A stretch of 64,000 nucleotides of DNA from Pantoea vagans (GCF_004792415.1 NZ_CP038853.1:2852001-2916000), one strand, 5' to 3'. Positions 9,740-20,683 are shown, counted from the stretch's first letter. The notes: generated by a model not told the origin, from the letters alone. Program-made: numbers and translations.

Positions 9740-10462
9740 ATGCTGAGTCTACGTTCGGTAAATCAATTTTACGGTCAGAACCATATTCTGTGGGATGTGG
9801 ACCTGGATCTGTCGCCTGGCACCTGCACCGGCATTCTGGGCCGCCCTGGCATGGGCAAGACCACGCTGGTCAACTGCATCATGGGCAGACTGCCGATTAA
9901 TAGCGGCACCATCTCCTGGAAAGAGGATGGCTCGCCGCCGGAAGATTTGCTGCTGCAACCGGCTGAACAGCGGGCGCAGATGGGCATCGGCTATGTGCCG
10001 CAGGGCCGCCATATTTTTACGCAGATGAGCGTGGAAGATAACCTGCTGATTGCTCTGCTGGCGGGTGCCAGCCAGCGCGATCGTCATCGCGCCATTCCCG
10101 AAATGGTCTTTGATTTATTCCCGGCGCTCTACTCCCTGCGCCAGCAGCGCAGCGGCGATCTGCCCATCGATCAGCAGCAACAGCTGGCCCTGGCGCGCGC
10201 GCTGGTGCTGCAGCCCAAACTGCTGATTCTGGATGAGCCGACTGATGGGATGTCGCCGTGGCTGGAAGAGGAGATGGGCAACCTGATCCGCCGTCTTAAT
10301 CTCGACTATGGGCTGACCATCCTGCTGCTGGAGCAGCGCCTGTCGCTGATCCGTCGTGTGGCGGACTATTTCCTGCTGCTGCACCGCGGCCGCAATGTGG
10401 CGCAGGGCAGCATGGAGCAGCTCGATGACCACACCGTGGATAAGTGGCTGACGGTGGCCTGA
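9740..10462 (+). CDS. Orphan ABC ATPase, LivF/UrtE-like
   Basis: A 240-residue ATP-binding cassette protein most like LivF/UrtE subunits of branched-chain amino-acid or urea importers. Walker A is GRPGMGKT (34-41), the Q-loop is VPQGR (Gln 88), and Walker B is LLILDE (161-166), followed by PTDGMSPWLEEE. The ABC signature, normally LSGGQQQ, reads LPIDQQQ (141-147), so it is degenerate. The family EQ near residue 199 is kept. No permease or binding-protein gene is adjacent. A good ribosome site (AAGGAG) precedes the ATG. It may have lost transport function or serve a distant permease; I cannot say which. Confidence 0.75.
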   Translation: MLSLRSVNQFYGQNHILWDVDLDLSPGTCTGILGRPGMGKTTLVNCIMGRLPINSGTISWKEDGSPPEDLLLQPAEQRAQMGIGYVPQGRHIFTQMSVEDNLLIALLAGASQRDRHRAIPEMVFDLFPALYSLRQQRSGDLPIDQQQQLALARALVLQPKLLILDEPTDGMSPWLEEEMGNLIRRLNLDYGLTILLLEQRLSLIRRVADYFLLLHRGRNVAQGSMEQLDDHTVDKWLTVA

Positions 10463-10570
10463 CGCTGAGTCCCTGCCACGGCAGGCGTCAGGCTTGCAGG
10501 CAGCGCGCAACAACCTGACGGTCACTGCACAGGCTCAGACTGATTGAGCAAAAGCCCGTAGGGCCAGGTT

Positions 10571-11242
10571 TTACGCCGGCAGCGTCAGGTAGTGTCCACA
10601 GGACGCCTGCTGCGCCGCATCGGTGAGATACGGAATGGTGCCCAGACAGGGCGCAGGCAGTCGCTGCTTCAGGCTGGTGAGATATTCCTGATAGCGTTTG
10701 CCGGGCGGTTCGACGGTGTTGGCGATCCAGCCCACCAGTGGCAGGCCGCACGCACGCACCACCTCGGCGGTGAGCATGGCGTGGTTGATGCAGCCGAGCT
10801 TAATTCCCACCACCAGAATCACGGGCAGCTTTTCACTGACCACCCAGTCCGCATAGGTGTGCGTTTCTGACAGCGGGGTGTACCAACCACCCGCACCCTC
10901 GACCAGAATCCAGTCCGCCAGCGGCTCCAGCGCCGCCAGACCTGCTGACAGCGCCAGATGGGTAATCGGCCTGCCCTCTTCAGCGCTGACGATGTGCGGC
11001 GAGGTCGGTTCGATAAACGCCAGCGGATTGACCTGCTGGTAGCTCAACGACACGCTGCTGAAGCGCTGCAGCGCCAGCGCATCACTGTTGCGAATGCCTT
11101 CTGGCGTTATCTCACAGCCTGACGCAACCGGCTTGTAGCCCGCACAGCGGTAGCCCGCTGCGGCGGCGGCCTGCAACAGTGCGCCGCTGGCGACCGTTTT
11201 ACCGACTTCGGTGTCGGTGCCGGTAATAAAAAACCGATTCAT
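10571..11242 (-). CDS. bioD: Dethiobiotin synthetase BioD
   Basis: A 223-residue ATP-dependent enzyme that closes the ureido ring of dethiobiotin from 7,8-diaminopelargonate and CO2. The P-loop is GTDTEVGKT (residues 8-16), and VEGAGGWYTPLS is the conserved active-site segment. The start at 11242 overlaps the bioC stop as ATGA; the longer frame upstream runs through bioC and is not real. It is last in bioBFCD. Confidence 0.95.
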   Translation of the reverse strand: MNRFFITGTDTEVGKTVASGALLQAAAAAGYRCAGYKPVASGCEITPEGIRNSDALALQRFSSVSLSYQQVNPLAFIEPTSPHIVSAEEGRPITHLALSAGLAALEPLADWILVEGAGGWYTPLSETHTYADWVVSEKLPVILVVGIKLGCINHAMLTAEVVRACGLPLVGWIANTVEPPGKRYQEYLTSLKQRLPAPCLGTIPYLTDAAQQASCGHYLTLPA

Positions 11243-11994
11243 GAAAGCGTAACTCCGTAAATTAAATGGTAACTCAATCGATAGCCGTGCCGATCGCGCG
11301 GCCAGTGTGCCTCTAACTGGTTGAGCCGTTGTCGGGTGAGTATCTGCCCGTCGCGGCCCTGATGCAGATGGGTCGCGCCAATCCCTTTCAGCGAACGCAT
11401 GGCACTGAGCGCATCGGGAAAATGCAGCGTCACCCTTTCCGCGCTGCAAAGCAGTTGCTCTGCGTGGCAGGCCGCCGCAATCTGCGACTCGCTGAGAAAA
11501 CGGTTAGCATGGGGTAACGCATCCAGATGGGACCAGGCTTCATGCACCTCCTGCAGCGAACCGTCGCCCAGCGTAGAAAACAGCAGCGTGCCCTCGGGCC
11601 GCAGCACCCGCCGGAACTGGCGCAGCGCGCCGGGCAGATCCTCACTCCACTGCACCGCCAGGTTGCTCCATATCAGGTCGATGCTGTTATCCGCCAGCGG
11701 CAGTGCGTCGATGTCGCCCGCCAGATAGTACTGCGCCGCGTCGTTGTCCCGCGCCTGTTGCAGCATCTGCGGTGAGAGATCGAGTGCCGTGACCTGTTTA
11801 CCCCGTTCGCGCCACAGCCTGCTGTACCAGCCGGTGCCACACCCGGCATCCAGCAGCTGCAGCCCGCTGTGAGCCGGTGCGCGTGCCAGCAGCGCATCGC
11901 CGCTGAGCCGTTGCAGTGCCGCATGGTCATCGTAATGGCTGGCAGCCCGACCAAAGGCACGCGCAACCGCCTGCTTATCAACCCGCAGCGTCAT
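11239..11994 (-). CDS. bioC: Malonyl-ACP O-methyltransferase BioC
   Basis: A 251-residue SAM-dependent methyltransferase that caps malonyl-ACP so that fatty-acid synthesis can build the pimeloyl chain of biotin. Motif I is [20 protein letters not shown] and [18 protein letters not shown] are BioC landmarks. The start [15 protein letters not shown] at 11994 was chosen by alignment with E. coli; it overlaps the end of bioF by 17 bp. An upstream ATG adding eight residues is possible. Confidence 0.93.
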   Translation of the reverse strand: MTLRVDKQAVARAFGRAASHYDDHAALQRLSGDALLARAPAHSGLQLLDAGCGTGWYSRLWRERGKQVTALDLSPQMLQQARDNDAAQYYLAGDIDALPLADNSIDLIWSNLAVQWSEDLPGALRQFRRVLRPEGTLLFSTLGDGSLQEVHEAWSHLDALPHANRFLSESQIAAACHAEQLLCSAERVTLHFPDALSAMRSLKGIGATHLHQGRDGQILTRQRLNQLEAHWPRDRHGYRLSYHLIYGVTLS

Positions 11995-13129
11995 GCAGCG
12001 CCTCCAGTAACCGATCAATATCTTCCGGGTGATGTGCCGCCGTCAGGGTAATGCGCAGCCGGGCCGTTCCCGGCGGCACGGTAGGTGGCCGAATCGCACT
12101 GACCCAGCAGCCCGCCTCCGCCAGCCGCGCAGAGAGCGCCATCGCATCGCCATTTTCACCGATCAGCAGCGGCTGGATCGCGCTGGCTGAGTCCATCAGT
12201 TGCCACGGCAGCGAGGCCGCGCCACGCCGGAAATGCGCAATGTTCTGCTGCAACTGCTGGCGCAGCGCATCACCCTGCTGAATTTCGCGCAGTGCCGCCT
12301 GCAGCGCCACAGCCTGCGCAGCGGGCATGGCGGTGGAGTAGATCAGATGCCGGCTGAACTGCAGGAAATAGTCGGCGGTGTCCGCGTCACACAGCAGCGC
12401 GGCACCGCTGACGCCAAAGGCTTTGCCAAAAGTAACCACCAGCAGTTCCGGTTTAACACCCTGCTGCCAGCAGCTGCCGCGCCCCTGCTCGCCCACCACG
12501 CCAATGCCGTGCGCATCATCCACCAGCAGCCAGCCCTGTGCCTGACGCGTCTTTTGCGCCAGCGCAGCCAGCGGTGCGCTGTCGCCATCCATGCTGAAAA
12601 TCCCCTCGGTCACCACCAGCGTTTCCCCCTCGCAGGGTGACGCGAGCCGTGTCGCCAGGCTCTCCGGGTCGTTGTGACTGAAACGCCGCAGCTGCGCCGG
12701 GCTGTGGCTGGCGGCATCGAGCAGCGAGGCATGGCTGAGCTTATCGGCCAGGATGCGATCGTTTTTCTCGCCCAGCAGATGAATCACTGCCTGATTGGCG
12801 GCAAAGCCGGTGATAAACAGCAGCGCACGGTCATAGCCGAGCCAGTCGGCCAGCTGCGCCTCAAGTTCGGCGTGCTGACGGTGATAACCGGTGACGTGAC
12901 CTGAGGCACCCGCCCCCGCGCCCGCCAGCGCCGCACCCTGTTGCCAGCCGGCAATCACCGCCGGATGGCGGGTTAAACCAAGATAGTCATTGCTGGAGAA
13001 GTGCAGATAGCGGCGGCCACCGCTCTGCAGCGTGCGGGTCGATTGCTCATCGATGACCCGCCGCTGTCGCCAGCCACCGGCCGCACGGCGCTGCGCCAGC
13101 CCCTGCTGAAGTCGTTGCTGCCAGCTCAT
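11978..13129 (-). CDS. bioF: 8-amino-7-oxononanoate synthase BioF
   Basis: A 383-residue PLP enzyme that condenses a pimeloyl thioester with alanine. The lysine binding PLP lies in [22 protein letters not shown] and [16 protein letters not shown] are family motifs. Start and bioB stop share one base (TAATG), so translation is probably coupled. Confidence 0.97.
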   Translation of the reverse strand: MSWQQRLQQGLAQRRAAGGWRQRRVIDEQSTRTLQSGGRRYLHFSSNDYLGLTRHPAVIAGWQQGAALAGAGAGASGHVTGYHRQHAELEAQLADWLGYDRALLFITGFAANQAVIHLLGEKNDRILADKLSHASLLDAASHSPAQLRRFSHNDPESLATRLASPCEGETLVVTEGIFSMDGDSAPLAALAQKTRQAQGWLLVDDAHGIGVVGEQGRGSCWQQGVKPELLVVTFGKAFGVSGAALLCDADTADYFLQFSRHLIYSTAMPAAQAVALQAALREIQQGDALRQQLQQNIAHFRRGAASLPWQLMDSASAIQPLLIGENGDAMALSARLAEAGCWVSAIRPPTVPPGTARLRITLTAAHHPEDIDRLLEALHDAAG

Positions 13130-14160
13130 TACAGCGCCGCGTTGTAGAACTGTTCTGTATCGGCATGGAACAGCTGCTCGCTGAGGTGTTCTTCCTGCTG
13201 CTGATCGCCATGCCGGGTGTGGGTATGCTCCGGATTCAGACCCAGTTTGCGGAACAGCACGCGGTCTTTATCCTCTTCCGGATTCGGCGTGGTCAGCAGT
13301 TTGCAGCCGTAGAAAATCGAGTTCGCCCCGGCCATAAAGCACATAGCCTGAGTCTGCTCGCTCATCTGCTCGCGGCCCGCGGAGAGACGCACATGCGAGG
13401 TCGGCATCATGATGCGCGCCACCGCGATAGTGCGGATAAAATCGAAAGGCTCTACGTCATCGTTGTCCGCCAGCGGCGTGCCTTTAACCTTGACCAGCAT
13501 GTTGATCGGCACGCTCTCCGGCGGCGTCGGCAGATTGGCTAACTGCACCAGCAGACCGGCGCGATCGTTCACGGTTTCGCCCAGGCCGACGATGCCGCCC
13601 GAACAGACTTTGATTCCGGCGTCACGCACTTTGCCCAGCGTATCCAGACGTTCCTGATAGCTGCGGGTGGTGATGATGGAGCCATAGAATTCCGGTGAGG
13701 TGTCGAGGTTATGGTTGTAATAATCGAGGCCCGCGCCCGCCAGCCGCTGTGCCTGTTGATCGCTGAGCGTGCCGAGCGTCATGCAGGTTTCCATTCCCAT
13801 CGCCTTGACGCCTTCGACCATCTTTTCCAGGTAGGGCATATCGCGCTCGTGCGGGTTTTTCCACGCGGCACCCATACAGAAGCGGGTTGAACCGGCAGCT
13901 TTGGCCTGACGCGCGGAGGTCAGTACCTCCTCCACTTCCATCAGACGCTCCGACTCCAGGCCGGTCTTGTAGCGCGCGCTCTGCGGGCAATACTTACAGT
14001 CTTCCGGGCAGGCCCCGGTTTTGATTGACAGCAGGGTACTGACCTGCACCTGGCGCGGGTCGAAGTGCTGGCGATGCACCTGCTGCGCTTTAAACATCAG
14101 TTCAAGAAAAGGTTGATCAAACAGCGCTTGCGCCTGTGCAATTGTCCAGCGTTGAGCCAT
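13129..14160 (-). CDS. bioB: Biotin synthase BioB (radical SAM)
   Basis: A 343-residue radical SAM enzyme that inserts sulfur into dethiobiotin. The CPEDCKYC motif (Cys 51, 55, 58 by my count) binds the SAM cluster. [22 protein letters not shown] and [10 protein letters not shown] carry other cluster and substrate residues. First gene of the leftward bio operon. Its ATG is 86 bp from the divergent bioA start, with the BirA operator between. Confidence 0.97.
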   Translation of the reverse strand: MAQRWTIAQAQALFDQPFLELMFKAQQVHRQHFDPRQVQVSTLLSIKTGACPEDCKYCPQSARYKTGLESERLMEVEEVLTSARQAKAAGSTRFCMGAAWKNPHERDMPYLEKMVEGVKAMGMETCMTLGTLSDQQAQRLAGAGLDYYNHNLDTSPEFYGSIITTRSYQERLDTLGKVRDAGIKVCSGGIVGLGETVNDRAGLLVQLANLPTPPESVPINMLVKVKGTPLADNDDVEPFDFIRTIAVARIMMPTSHVRLSAGREQMSEQTQAMCFMAGANSIFYGCKLLTTPNPEEDKDRVLFRKLGLNPEHTHTRHGDQQQEEHLSEQLFHADTEQFYNAAL

Positions 14161-14208
14161 TACGTACTCCAGAAAAGGGTGTCATCCCGACAGAAAGCAG
14201 GGGTATAC

Positions 14209-14241
14209 TTGTAAACTATATTTTTTTATTTTGGTTTACAA
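14209..14241. promoter_or_regulatory. BirA (bio) operator
   Basis: An inverted repeat TTGTAAACT (14209-14217) and GGTTTACAA (14233-14241) is separated by 15 AT-rich bases. It matches the E. coli bio operator, where biotinyl-AMP-bound BirA dimers repress both divergent bio promoters. The right half ends 5 bp before the bioA ATG, so no ordinary ribosome site fits between them. Confidence 0.92.
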
Positions 14242-14246
14242 CTCCG

Positions 14247-15551
14247 ATGACTACCCCCGTTTTCTCCTCCGATGATGCCCGTTTTGATCGCCAGCATATC
14301 TGGCATCCCTACACTTCCATGCAGGATCCGCTGCCCTGCTACCCGGTCGTCGCCGCGCAGGGTTTTCAGCTGCAGCTGGCCGATGGCCGTGAGCTGGTGG
14401 ATGGGATGTCATCGTGGTGGGCGGCGATCCACGGCTATAACCATCCGCGCCTGAACCGGGCGCTGACGGAGCAGGTCACGCAGATGTCGCACGTGATGTT
14501 TGGCGGCATTACCCATCCGGCAGCAGTGGCGCTCTGCCGTCAGCTGGTGGCGATGACGCCCGAGGCGCTGGAGTGCGTCTTCCTGGCCGATTCCGGCTCG
14601 GTGGCGGTGGAAGTGTCGATGAAGATGGCACTGCAGTACTGGCTGGGACGCGGTGAGACGCGCCAGCAGTTCCTGACACTGAAGCGCGGCTATCATGGCG
14701 ATACCTTTGCCGCGATGTCGGTGTGCGATCCCGATAACTCGATGCACAGCCTGTGGCGCGGTTATCTGCCTGAGCACCACTTTGCGGCAGCCCCAGCCTG
14801 CGGCTTTGATGATGAATGGGACGAACGCGATTTCGACGATTTCGCCCGACTGATCGAACAGCATCACCGGCAGCTGGCAGCGGTGATCCTGGAGCCGATT
14901 GTGCAGGGTGCGGGCGGGATGCGTTTCTATCATCCGCGCTATCTGCAGCAGGTCCGGGAAGCGTGCGACCGCTATGGCGCGCTGCTGATAGCGGATGAGA
15001 TCGCCACCGGCTTTGGCCGCACCGGCAAGCTCTTTGCCTGTGAACATGCAGGCATTACCCCGGATATTCTCTGCGTAGGCAAAGCGCTGACCGGCGGCAT
15101 GATGACGCTGGCGGCGACCCTGACCACCCGTGAGGTGGCTGACACCATCAGCCGCAGCGCGGCAGGCTGTTTTATGCATGGCCCGACCTTTATGGGCAAT
15201 CCGCTGGCCTGTGCGGTGGCGGCGGAGAGCATGAGCATGCTGGCGCACGGTCACTGGCAGCGTCAGGTGGCCGCAATCGAACAGCAGCTGCGGGCTGAGC
15301 TGCTGCCGCTGCGCCGTTCACCGCAGGTGGCCGATGTGCGCGTGCTGGGGGCGATTGGCGTGGTGGAAACTCATCAGCCGGTCAACATGGCGGCGCTGCA
15401 GCAGTTCTTTGTTGAACAGGGCGTCTGGATCCGGCCGTTTGGCCGACTGATCTACCTGATGCCGCCCTACATCATCTCGCCCCAGGCGCTGAGTCAGCTG
15501 GTGCAGGCGATTGGCGGCGCGCTGGAACATTCGCAACATTTTGCCGCCTGA
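14247..15551 (+). CDS. bioA: Adenosylmethionine-8-amino-7-oxononanoate transaminase BioA
   Basis: A 434-residue PLP aminotransferase that makes 7,8-diaminopelargonate using SAM as amino donor. The PLP lysine lies in [10 protein letters not shown], and [14 protein letters not shown] and [12 protein letters not shown] are family signatures. The start [14 protein letters not shown] at 14247 was chosen because it aligns with the E. coli N-terminus; the frame stays open upstream through the operator, but that part is not conserved. There is no clear Shine-Dalgarno sequence. Confidence 0.96.
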   Translation: MTTPVFSSDDARFDRQHIWHPYTSMQDPLPCYPVVAAQGFQLQLADGRELVDGMSSWWAAIHGYNHPRLNRALTEQVTQMSHVMFGGITHPAAVALCRQLVAMTPEALECVFLADSGSVAVEVSMKMALQYWLGRGETRQQFLTLKRGYHGDTFAAMSVCDPDNSMHSLWRGYLPEHHFAAAPACGFDDEWDERDFDDFARLIEQHHRQLAAVILEPIVQGAGGMRFYHPRYLQQVREACDRYGALLIADEIATGFGRTGKLFACEHAGITPDILCVGKALTGGMMTLAATLTTREVADTISRSAAGCFMHGPTFMGNPLACAVAAESMSMLAHGHWQRQVAAIEQQLRAELLPLRRSPQVADVRVLGAIGVVETHQPVNMAALQQFFVEQGVWIRPFGRLIYLMPPYIISPQALSQLVQAIGGALEHSQHFAA

Positions 15552-15626
15552 AGCGGGCTGACCACTGGCACTGGTGGCGCTTTTGGTTATGATGAAAGGC
15601 TATTCATCGACAGTTAAGGAGATGTA

Positions 15627-16103
15627 ATGCGCGTTTTTAGTCAGGATTTTAATGACGGCGAGAAGATGCCAGAAAAGCATGTTTTCAACGGCATGGGTTA
15701 TCAGGGCGAGAATATCTCTCCCCATCTTGCCTGGGAAGCGGCACCGGAAGGCACCAAGAGTTTTGTGGTGACCTGCTACGATCCTGATGCGCCGACGGGC
15801 TCCGGCTGGTGGCACTGGGTCGTGGCGAATATTCCGGCCAGCACCACGTCACTGCCGCAGGGTGCCGGTTCCGGCAAAGCGTCACTGCCAGCAGGCGCAA
15901 TCCAGACCCGCACCGATTTCGGTCAGGCGGGCTATGGTGGCGCGGCACCGCCACAGGGCGAAACTCATCGCTACATTTTCACCGTGCATGCGCTGGATGT
16001 GGAGACAATTGAGGTGGATGAAGGCGCCAGTGGCGCAATGGTCGGCTTTAATGTGCATTTCCACGCACTGGCGAGCGCCTCGCTGACCGTGAATTATCAG
16101 TAA
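15627..16103 (+). CDS. ybhB: PEBP-like protein YbhB
   Basis: A 158-residue cytosolic protein of the phosphatidylethanolamine-binding/Raf-kinase-inhibitor-like family. The ligand-site motifs are YDPDAPTGSGWWHWVVANIP (about 51-70) and the later GETHRYIFTVHAL. Its biological role in bacteria is unknown. AAGGAGA lies just before the ATG. It follows bioA by 75 bp, as in E. coli. Confidence 0.93.
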   Translation: MRVFSQDFNDGEKMPEKHVFNGMGYQGENISPHLAWEAAPEGTKSFVVTCYDPDAPTGSGWWHWVVANIPASTTSLPQGAGSGKASLPAGAIQTRTDFGQAGYGGAAPPQGETHRYIFTVHALDVETIEVDEGASGAMVGFNVHFHALASASLTVNYQ

Positions 16104-16110
16104 TGCAATA

Positions 16111-16139
16111 CGCCTCTCCCGCTCAGGAGAGGCGTTTTT
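16111..16139 (+). terminator. Rho-independent terminator of ybhB
   Basis: CGCCTCTCC pairs with GGAGAGGCG around a 6-nt loop, followed by five T residues on the plus strand. It lies 7 bp after the ybhB stop and separates it from the convergent pgl. Confidence 0.85.
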
Positions 16140-16148
16140 CAGGATGCG

Positions 16149-17150
16149 TTACGCCTGCAGCTGATGAATCACCACCCACATCGGGCCCTGCCCTACCGCA
16201 TAACGTCCCAGCGGCTGTAACAGCCCCTTCGGTTCGCTAATCGCATACACTTCGATGTGATGCGATTTCTGTCCCGCCGCCACCAGAAAACGTCCGCTGT
16301 GATCGATATTGAACCCGCGCGGCTGCGTTTCCGTCGGCTGGAACCCTTCCAGCGTCAGTTCATCGCCCAGTTCGCTGACGCTGAAAATTGCCAGCGTGCT
16401 GCTGGTGCGATCGCAGGCGTAGAGGAAACGGCCATCCGGCGTCAGATGAATATCGGCTGCCCAGCGCGTACCGCTGAAGTCAGGCGGCATCATATCCAGC
16501 GTCTGCACGCTTTCTGCTTCGCCTTCACCAGTATTTAATGCCCAGACATCAACCGTGCTGTCGAGCTCGTTGACGCAGTAAGCAAACTGCCCGCCCGGAT
16601 GGAACTGCATATGACGCGGACCCGCGCCCTCTACTGTTGTGACCTGCGCCTGTTTGCGCGGCGTCAGCTGACCGTCTGCGCCCAGCGCAAACAGACAGAT
16701 ACGGTCCTGCTTCAGTGCCGGTACATAGAGTGTCTTGTTATCGGTATCGATATTGGCCGAGTGACAGCCATCCAGGCCGTTGATCACCTGCAGCGGGGCC
16801 TGCGGAATGCCATCATCGCCAATCGGGCTGACGCTGACGCAGGCATCATTGTAGGAACCGCAGAACAGGAACCGGCCCTCGCGATCGGTGGAAATGTGGG
16901 TCGGACTGCCCGGCAGCGGTGCCTGACCGGCTTCGGTCAGCGTGCCATCGGCGGCAATCCGGAACGCCAGCACGCGAAAATTGGGACGCACGCCGACATA
17001 GAGAAAATCGCGTTTCGGACTCACCACCATCGGCTGAACCTGGCCGGCGACATCAATCACCTGAAGCAACGTCAGCGCACCCTCATCATTCATCTGCCAG
17101 ACGTGAATCTGCTGGCTCTCGGGACTGGCGGTGTAGACAACCTGTTTCAT
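16149..17150 (-). CDS. pgl: 6-phosphogluconolactonase
   Basis: A 333-residue seven-bladed beta-propeller lactonase (YbhE type), the second step of the oxidative pentose phosphate pathway. Repeats of the blade type, such as [10 protein letters not shown] and [10 protein letters not shown], and the motif [21 protein letters not shown] are visible. Length and start ([18 protein letters not shown]) match E. coli. It is divergent from ybhA. Confidence 0.95.
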   Translation of the reverse strand: MKQVVYTASPESQQIHVWQMNDEGALTLLQVIDVAGQVQPMVVSPKRDFLYVGVRPNFRVLAFRIAADGTLTEAGQAPLPGSPTHISTDREGRFLFCGSYNDACVSVSPIGDDGIPQAPLQVINGLDGCHSANIDTDNKTLYVPALKQDRICLFALGADGQLTPRKQAQVTTVEGAGPRHMQFHPGGQFAYCVNELDSTVDVWALNTGEGEAESVQTLDMMPPDFSGTRWAADIHLTPDGRFLYACDRTSSTLAIFSVSELGDELTLEGFQPTETQPRGFNIDHSGRFLVAAGQKSHHIEVYAISEPKGLLQPLGRYAVGQGPMWVVIHQLQA

Positions 17151-17305
17151 GCATTCTCCTTTTTTGCTGCCTGATCATGATCTGTGAATCACTGTAGCGT
17201 GTTTTATTGGCCTGCGCTGGAATCATTTGTGCCCTGTTTTTTGTCTCCGGACCGTGGACAGGTGTAGACTTCAGCCTCTGCAAAATGGAAAAAACGAGAG
17301 GATGA

Positions 17306-18124
17306 ATGAGCTACCGGGTAATTGCCCTCGACCTCGACGGCACGCTGCTGACCCCAGCCAAAACGATTCTGCCGCAGTCAATCGACGCGCTGAACCAGGC
17401 CCGCCAGGCGGGTGTTCATGTCGCTATTGTGACCGGACGCCATCACTGCGCTATCCACCCTTTTTATCAGGCACTACAACTGGATACACCCGCAATCTGC
17501 TGTAATGGCACCTATCTGTATGATTACCAGGCGAAAAAGGTGCTGGCGTCCGATCCTCTCGACCCGCAGCTGGCGTTACAGGTCATTGAGAGGCTGGATC
17601 AGCAGCAGATTCACGGCTTGCTCTACGTGGATGATGCGATGCTCTATCAGACGCCGACCGGTCACGTGATGCGCACGCTGAAATGGGCCGAATCGCTGCC
17701 TGAGCATCAGCGTCCGCTGTTCCGTCAGGTGCCTGATTTAGCCCAGGCGGCACGTGACGCCGGTTCGATCTGGAAGTTTGCCCTGTCGCACGACAATCAT
17801 CAGGAGCTGCAACAGTTCGCCACTGCGGTGGAAGCGGAGCTGGGGCTGGCCTGCGAATGGTCATGGCACGATCAGGTGGATATCGCTAAAGGCGGCAACA
17901 GCAAAGGCAAACGGCTGGCGCAGTGGGTTGAATCGCTGGGGCTGAGCATGTCCGATGTGATCGCGTTTGGTGATAACTACAACGACCTCAGCATGCTGGA
18001 AACGGCCGGACTGGGCGTTGCGATGGGTAATGCCGACGAGGCGATCAAAGCACGGGCGAAAAAGGTGATCGGCACTAACCTTGAAACCGGTATTGCCGAT
18101 ACTCTCCGTCAGTTCGTCCTGTAA
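17306..18124 (+). CDS. ybhA: HAD-family pyridoxal phosphate phosphatase YbhA
   Basis: A 272-residue Cof-type HAD phosphatase. Motif I is DLDGTLL near residue 9, and motif IV is FGDNYNDLSML near residue 216. E. coli YbhA dephosphorylates pyridoxal phosphate and sugar phosphates. AGAGGA precedes the ATG. Its TAA ends at 18124 and the convergent modC stop begins at 18125, so the two genes abut with no spacer. Confidence 0.93.
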   Translation: MSYRVIALDLDGTLLTPAKTILPQSIDALNQARQAGVHVAIVTGRHHCAIHPFYQALQLDTPAICCNGTYLYDYQAKKVLASDPLDPQLALQVIERLDQQQIHGLLYVDDAMLYQTPTGHVMRTLKWAESLPEHQRPLFRQVPDLAQAARDAGSIWKFALSHDNHQELQQFATAVEAELGLACEWSWHDQVDIAKGGNSKGKRLAQWVESLGLSMSDVIAFGDNYNDLSMLETAGLGVAMGNADEAIKARAKKVIGTNLETGIADTLRQFVL

Positions 18125-19183
18125 TCAGGGCGTCACGGAGACGCTTTTAATCTGGGCATAAAGCCACTGTTCGGGCCGGATGCCCAGTTCATCGCGCGCC
18201 CACGGTGTGATGCGCGCCCAGAGTTCGCTGATGCCGATACGCAGCTTCACCTCCACCTGGTCTCCGACCTCCAGCAGCTCAACTACCTGTGCCGGTAAAA
18301 TGTTGCGGATGGAGGTATGCTGCGGCGGTTGCAGCGCCAGCGAGACATCGGATGAGGCGATGCGAATACGCAGCGGCGTTTTCACCGGCTGATTCACCCG
18401 GCTGATCCAGATGTGCTGATCGCCCAGCGACAGCGCGGTCATCGGATAGTCGGGATGCTGATCCAGCACCTGCACCCGCAGCACGCTGGTCAGTTCGCTC
18501 ACCGGCAGCCAGGGCCGCATCGCGCTACTGCTCCAGACCCGCTCCAGCGGACCAAAGGCTTTAACCTTGCCCGCATCCAGCACCAATACGTTATCAGCCA
18601 GATGCAGGATTTCATCCAGACTGTGCGAGACGTAGAGCATTGGAATATCGACTTGCTTCGCCAGCTTTTGCAGATACGGCATCAGTTCACGTTTGCGCGG
18701 CAGATCCAGCGACGCCAGCGGCTCATCCAGCAGCAGCAAATCCGGTGCGGTCAGCAGCGCCCGGCCAATCGCCACCCGCTGCTTTTCACCGCCCGACAGC
18801 GACAGCGGAAAGCGTGACAGCAGCGCCTCCAGCCCCAGCAGCGAGACCAGACTGTCGAACTGCGCTTTCATTGACGGTGCCATACCATATTGCAGGTTGC
18901 CCCGGACCCGATAGTGCGGGAACAGCCGCGCATCCTGAAACACATAACCGATGCGGCGTTTTTCCGGCGGCAGCGCAATCTTCTGCTCTGCATCAAACAG
19001 CAGGCGATCGTTAAGCTCAATTCGCCCGCGCTGCGGCTGAGTCAGTCCGCTAATGGCGTTGATCAGTGAGGTTTTACCGGCACCGGAAACACCGAAAATG
19101 GCGGTGATCCCTTTGGCCGGGATCTGCAGGTCGATCTCCAGTTGGTGATCGCCCTGCTGCTGCATAAAATTGAGTGATAGCAT
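18125..19183 (-). CDS. modC: Molybdate ABC transporter ATPase ModC
   Basis: A 352-residue ATPase of the molybdate importer. Walker A is GVSGAGKTS near residue 30, the signature is LSGGEKQR, and Walker B is [14 protein letters not shown]-terminal TOBE/molybdate-binding domain follows from about residue 290. Its start shares one base with the modB stop. Confidence 0.96.
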   Translation of the reverse strand: MLSLNFMQQQGDHQLEIDLQIPAKGITAIFGVSGAGKTSLINAISGLTQPQRGRIELNDRLLFDAEQKIALPPEKRRIGYVFQDARLFPHYRVRGNLQYGMAPSMKAQFDSLVSLLGLEALLSRFPLSLSGGEKQRVAIGRALLTAPDLLLLDEPLASLDLPRKRELMPYLQKLAKQVDIPMLYVSHSLDEILHLADNVLVLDAGKVKAFGPLERVWSSSAMRPWLPVSELTSVLRVQVLDQHPDYPMTALSLGDQHIWISRVNQPVKTPLRIRIASSDVSLALQPPQHTSIRNILPAQVVELLEVGDQVEVKLRIGISELWARITPWARDELGIRPEQWLYAQIKSVSVTP

Positions 19184-19872
19184 CAGCTTCCCATCCGCTT
19201 ACGGCCTGCCCGTGCCAGCCATTCCGACGCCAGCAGTGAACCCAGTGCCAGCACGATAGCGATCACGCAGAGCCGCGCCGCCGCACCCTCTGCACCGGGC
19301 GTTTCGATCAGGGTAAACATCGCCAGCGGAAGCGTGCGCGTTTCACCGGGAATATTGGACACAAAGGTAATGGTGGCGCCAAATTCGCCCAGCGATCGGG
19401 CAAACGCCAGCACCGTTCCGGCGATCACGCCCGGCAACGTCAGCGGCAGTGTAATGGTGAAAAAGACCCGCCAGCGTCCGGCACCCAGCGTACGCGCTGC
19501 CTGCTCCAGCCGGCTATCCACCGCTTCCAGCGCCAGCCGGATAGCGCGTACCATCAGTGGAAAGGCGATGACGGCAGACGCCAGTGCCGCCCCGCGCCAG
19601 CTGAACGCAAAGCTGAAACCAAACCAGTCAAACAGCTTTTCACCAATGATCCCGCGTCGTCCCAGGCTAACCAGCAGCAGATACCCCACCACTACCGGCG
19701 GCAGCACCAGCGGCAGGTGAATCAGGCTGTCGAGCAGCGCTTTGCCGGGAAAACGGCAGCGCACCAGAATCCAGGCCATCAGGATGCCGAACGGCAGACT
19801 GCCCAGCACGGCTATGCCAGAGACTTTAAGACTAAGCAGTACCGCCTGCCATTCGGGATCGCTGAGTATCAT
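19183..19872 (-). CDS. modB: Molybdate ABC transporter permease ModB
   Basis: A 229-residue inner-membrane permease with about five transmembrane helices. The ATPase-docking EAA loop reads [39 protein letters not shown] is a hallmark of ModB. It overlaps modA by 4 bp (ATGA). Confidence 0.96.
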   Translation of the reverse strand: MILSDPEWQAVLLSLKVSGIAVLGSLPFGILMAWILVRCRFPGKALLDSLIHLPLVLPPVVVGYLLLVSLGRRGIIGEKLFDWFGFSFAFSWRGAALASAVIAFPLMVRAIRLALEAVDSRLEQAARTLGAGRWRVFFTITLPLTLPGVIAGTVLAFARSLGEFGATITFVSNIPGETRTLPLAMFTLIETPGAEGAAARLCVIAIVLALGSLLASEWLARAGRKRMGS

Positions 19873-20642
19873 TTCGTCGGTGTGAATCCGTAATGTTTGA
19901 AAATCGCCGCAGCCTGCGGCCCTTTCAGGTAATCATAAAAGGCTTTAACGGTAGCCGTGTCGTGATCGTTTACGATCGCCATCGGATATTCCACCGGTTT
20001 ATGGCTGTCTGCCGGAAAACGCCCCACCACCTGCACTTTGTCGCTGGCGACGGCGTCCGAACCGTAGACAATGCCATAAGGCGTTTCGTTACGCTCGACC
20101 AGCGCCAGCGCTGCCCGCACATTATTAGCGGGCGCTAACGCGGGCGCAACGCCGTCCCAGGCGCCCAGCTTTTGCAGCGCCTCTTTGGCGTAAATTCCCG
20201 CCGGAACGTGGTCCGGATCGCCAACCGCCAGACGTTCGCCGTGCAGCAATGTTTTCCAGTTGGTCTGCGGATCCAGCGTCACCGCTTTAGCTGCGGCACT
20301 GCGTGGCGCAATCAGTACCAGGTCGTTGCCCAGCAGGGTGTAGCGGGTGCGGGTTATCACGCTTTTCTTCGCCACCGCATCATCCATCCACTGCTGATCG
20401 GCAGAGATAAACAGGTCGGCAGGCGCGCCCTGTTCAAGCTGACGCGCCAGCGTGGAGGATGAGGCGAACGAAGAGACGACCGTTACGCCCTTTTCCTTCT
20501 GATACTGACTGGCAATATCCTGCATCGCATTGGTCAGCGAAGCCGCGGCAAACACGGTAATGTTATCGGCGGCCACGGCCTGTCCGGCCAGCGACACGGT
20601 GACCAGCGCCGCGACGCCCCAGCGGGTGTAATTAAATGACAT
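19869..20642 (-). CDS. modA: Periplasmic molybdate-binding protein ModA
   Basis: A 257-residue substrate-binding protein with a cleavable signal peptide (cut probably after AVAADN region, residue about 24). FAAASLTNAM and FSADQ-like FISADQQW are oxyanion-binding segments. It captures molybdate or tungstate for ModBC. It is first in modABC, and a ModE box lies 18 bp upstream. Confidence 0.96.
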   Translation of the reverse strand: MSFNYTRWGVAALVTVSLAGQAVAADNITVFAAASLTNAMQDIASQYQKEKGVTVVSSFASSSTLARQLEQGAPADLFISADQQWMDDAVAKKSVITRTRYTLLGNDLVLIAPRSAAAKAVTLDPQTNWKTLLHGERLAVGDPDHVPAGIYAKEALQKLGAWDGVAPALAPANNVRAALALVERNETPYGIVYGSDAVASDKVQVVGRFPADSHKPVEYPMAIVNDHDTATVKAFYDYLKGPQAAAIFKHYGFTPTK

Positions 20643-20659
20643 GATTCTCTCCGGCTATT

Positions 20660-20683
20660 CGTTGTGTAGCGGATAATATAACG
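20660..20683 (-). promoter_or_regulatory. ModE operator of modABC
   Basis: On the minus strand, CGTTATATT, six bases, then TACACAACG form an imperfect palindrome almost identical to the E. coli modA operator. Molybdate-bound ModE would repress modABC here. The modE gene lies nearby on the other strand. Confidence 0.85.
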
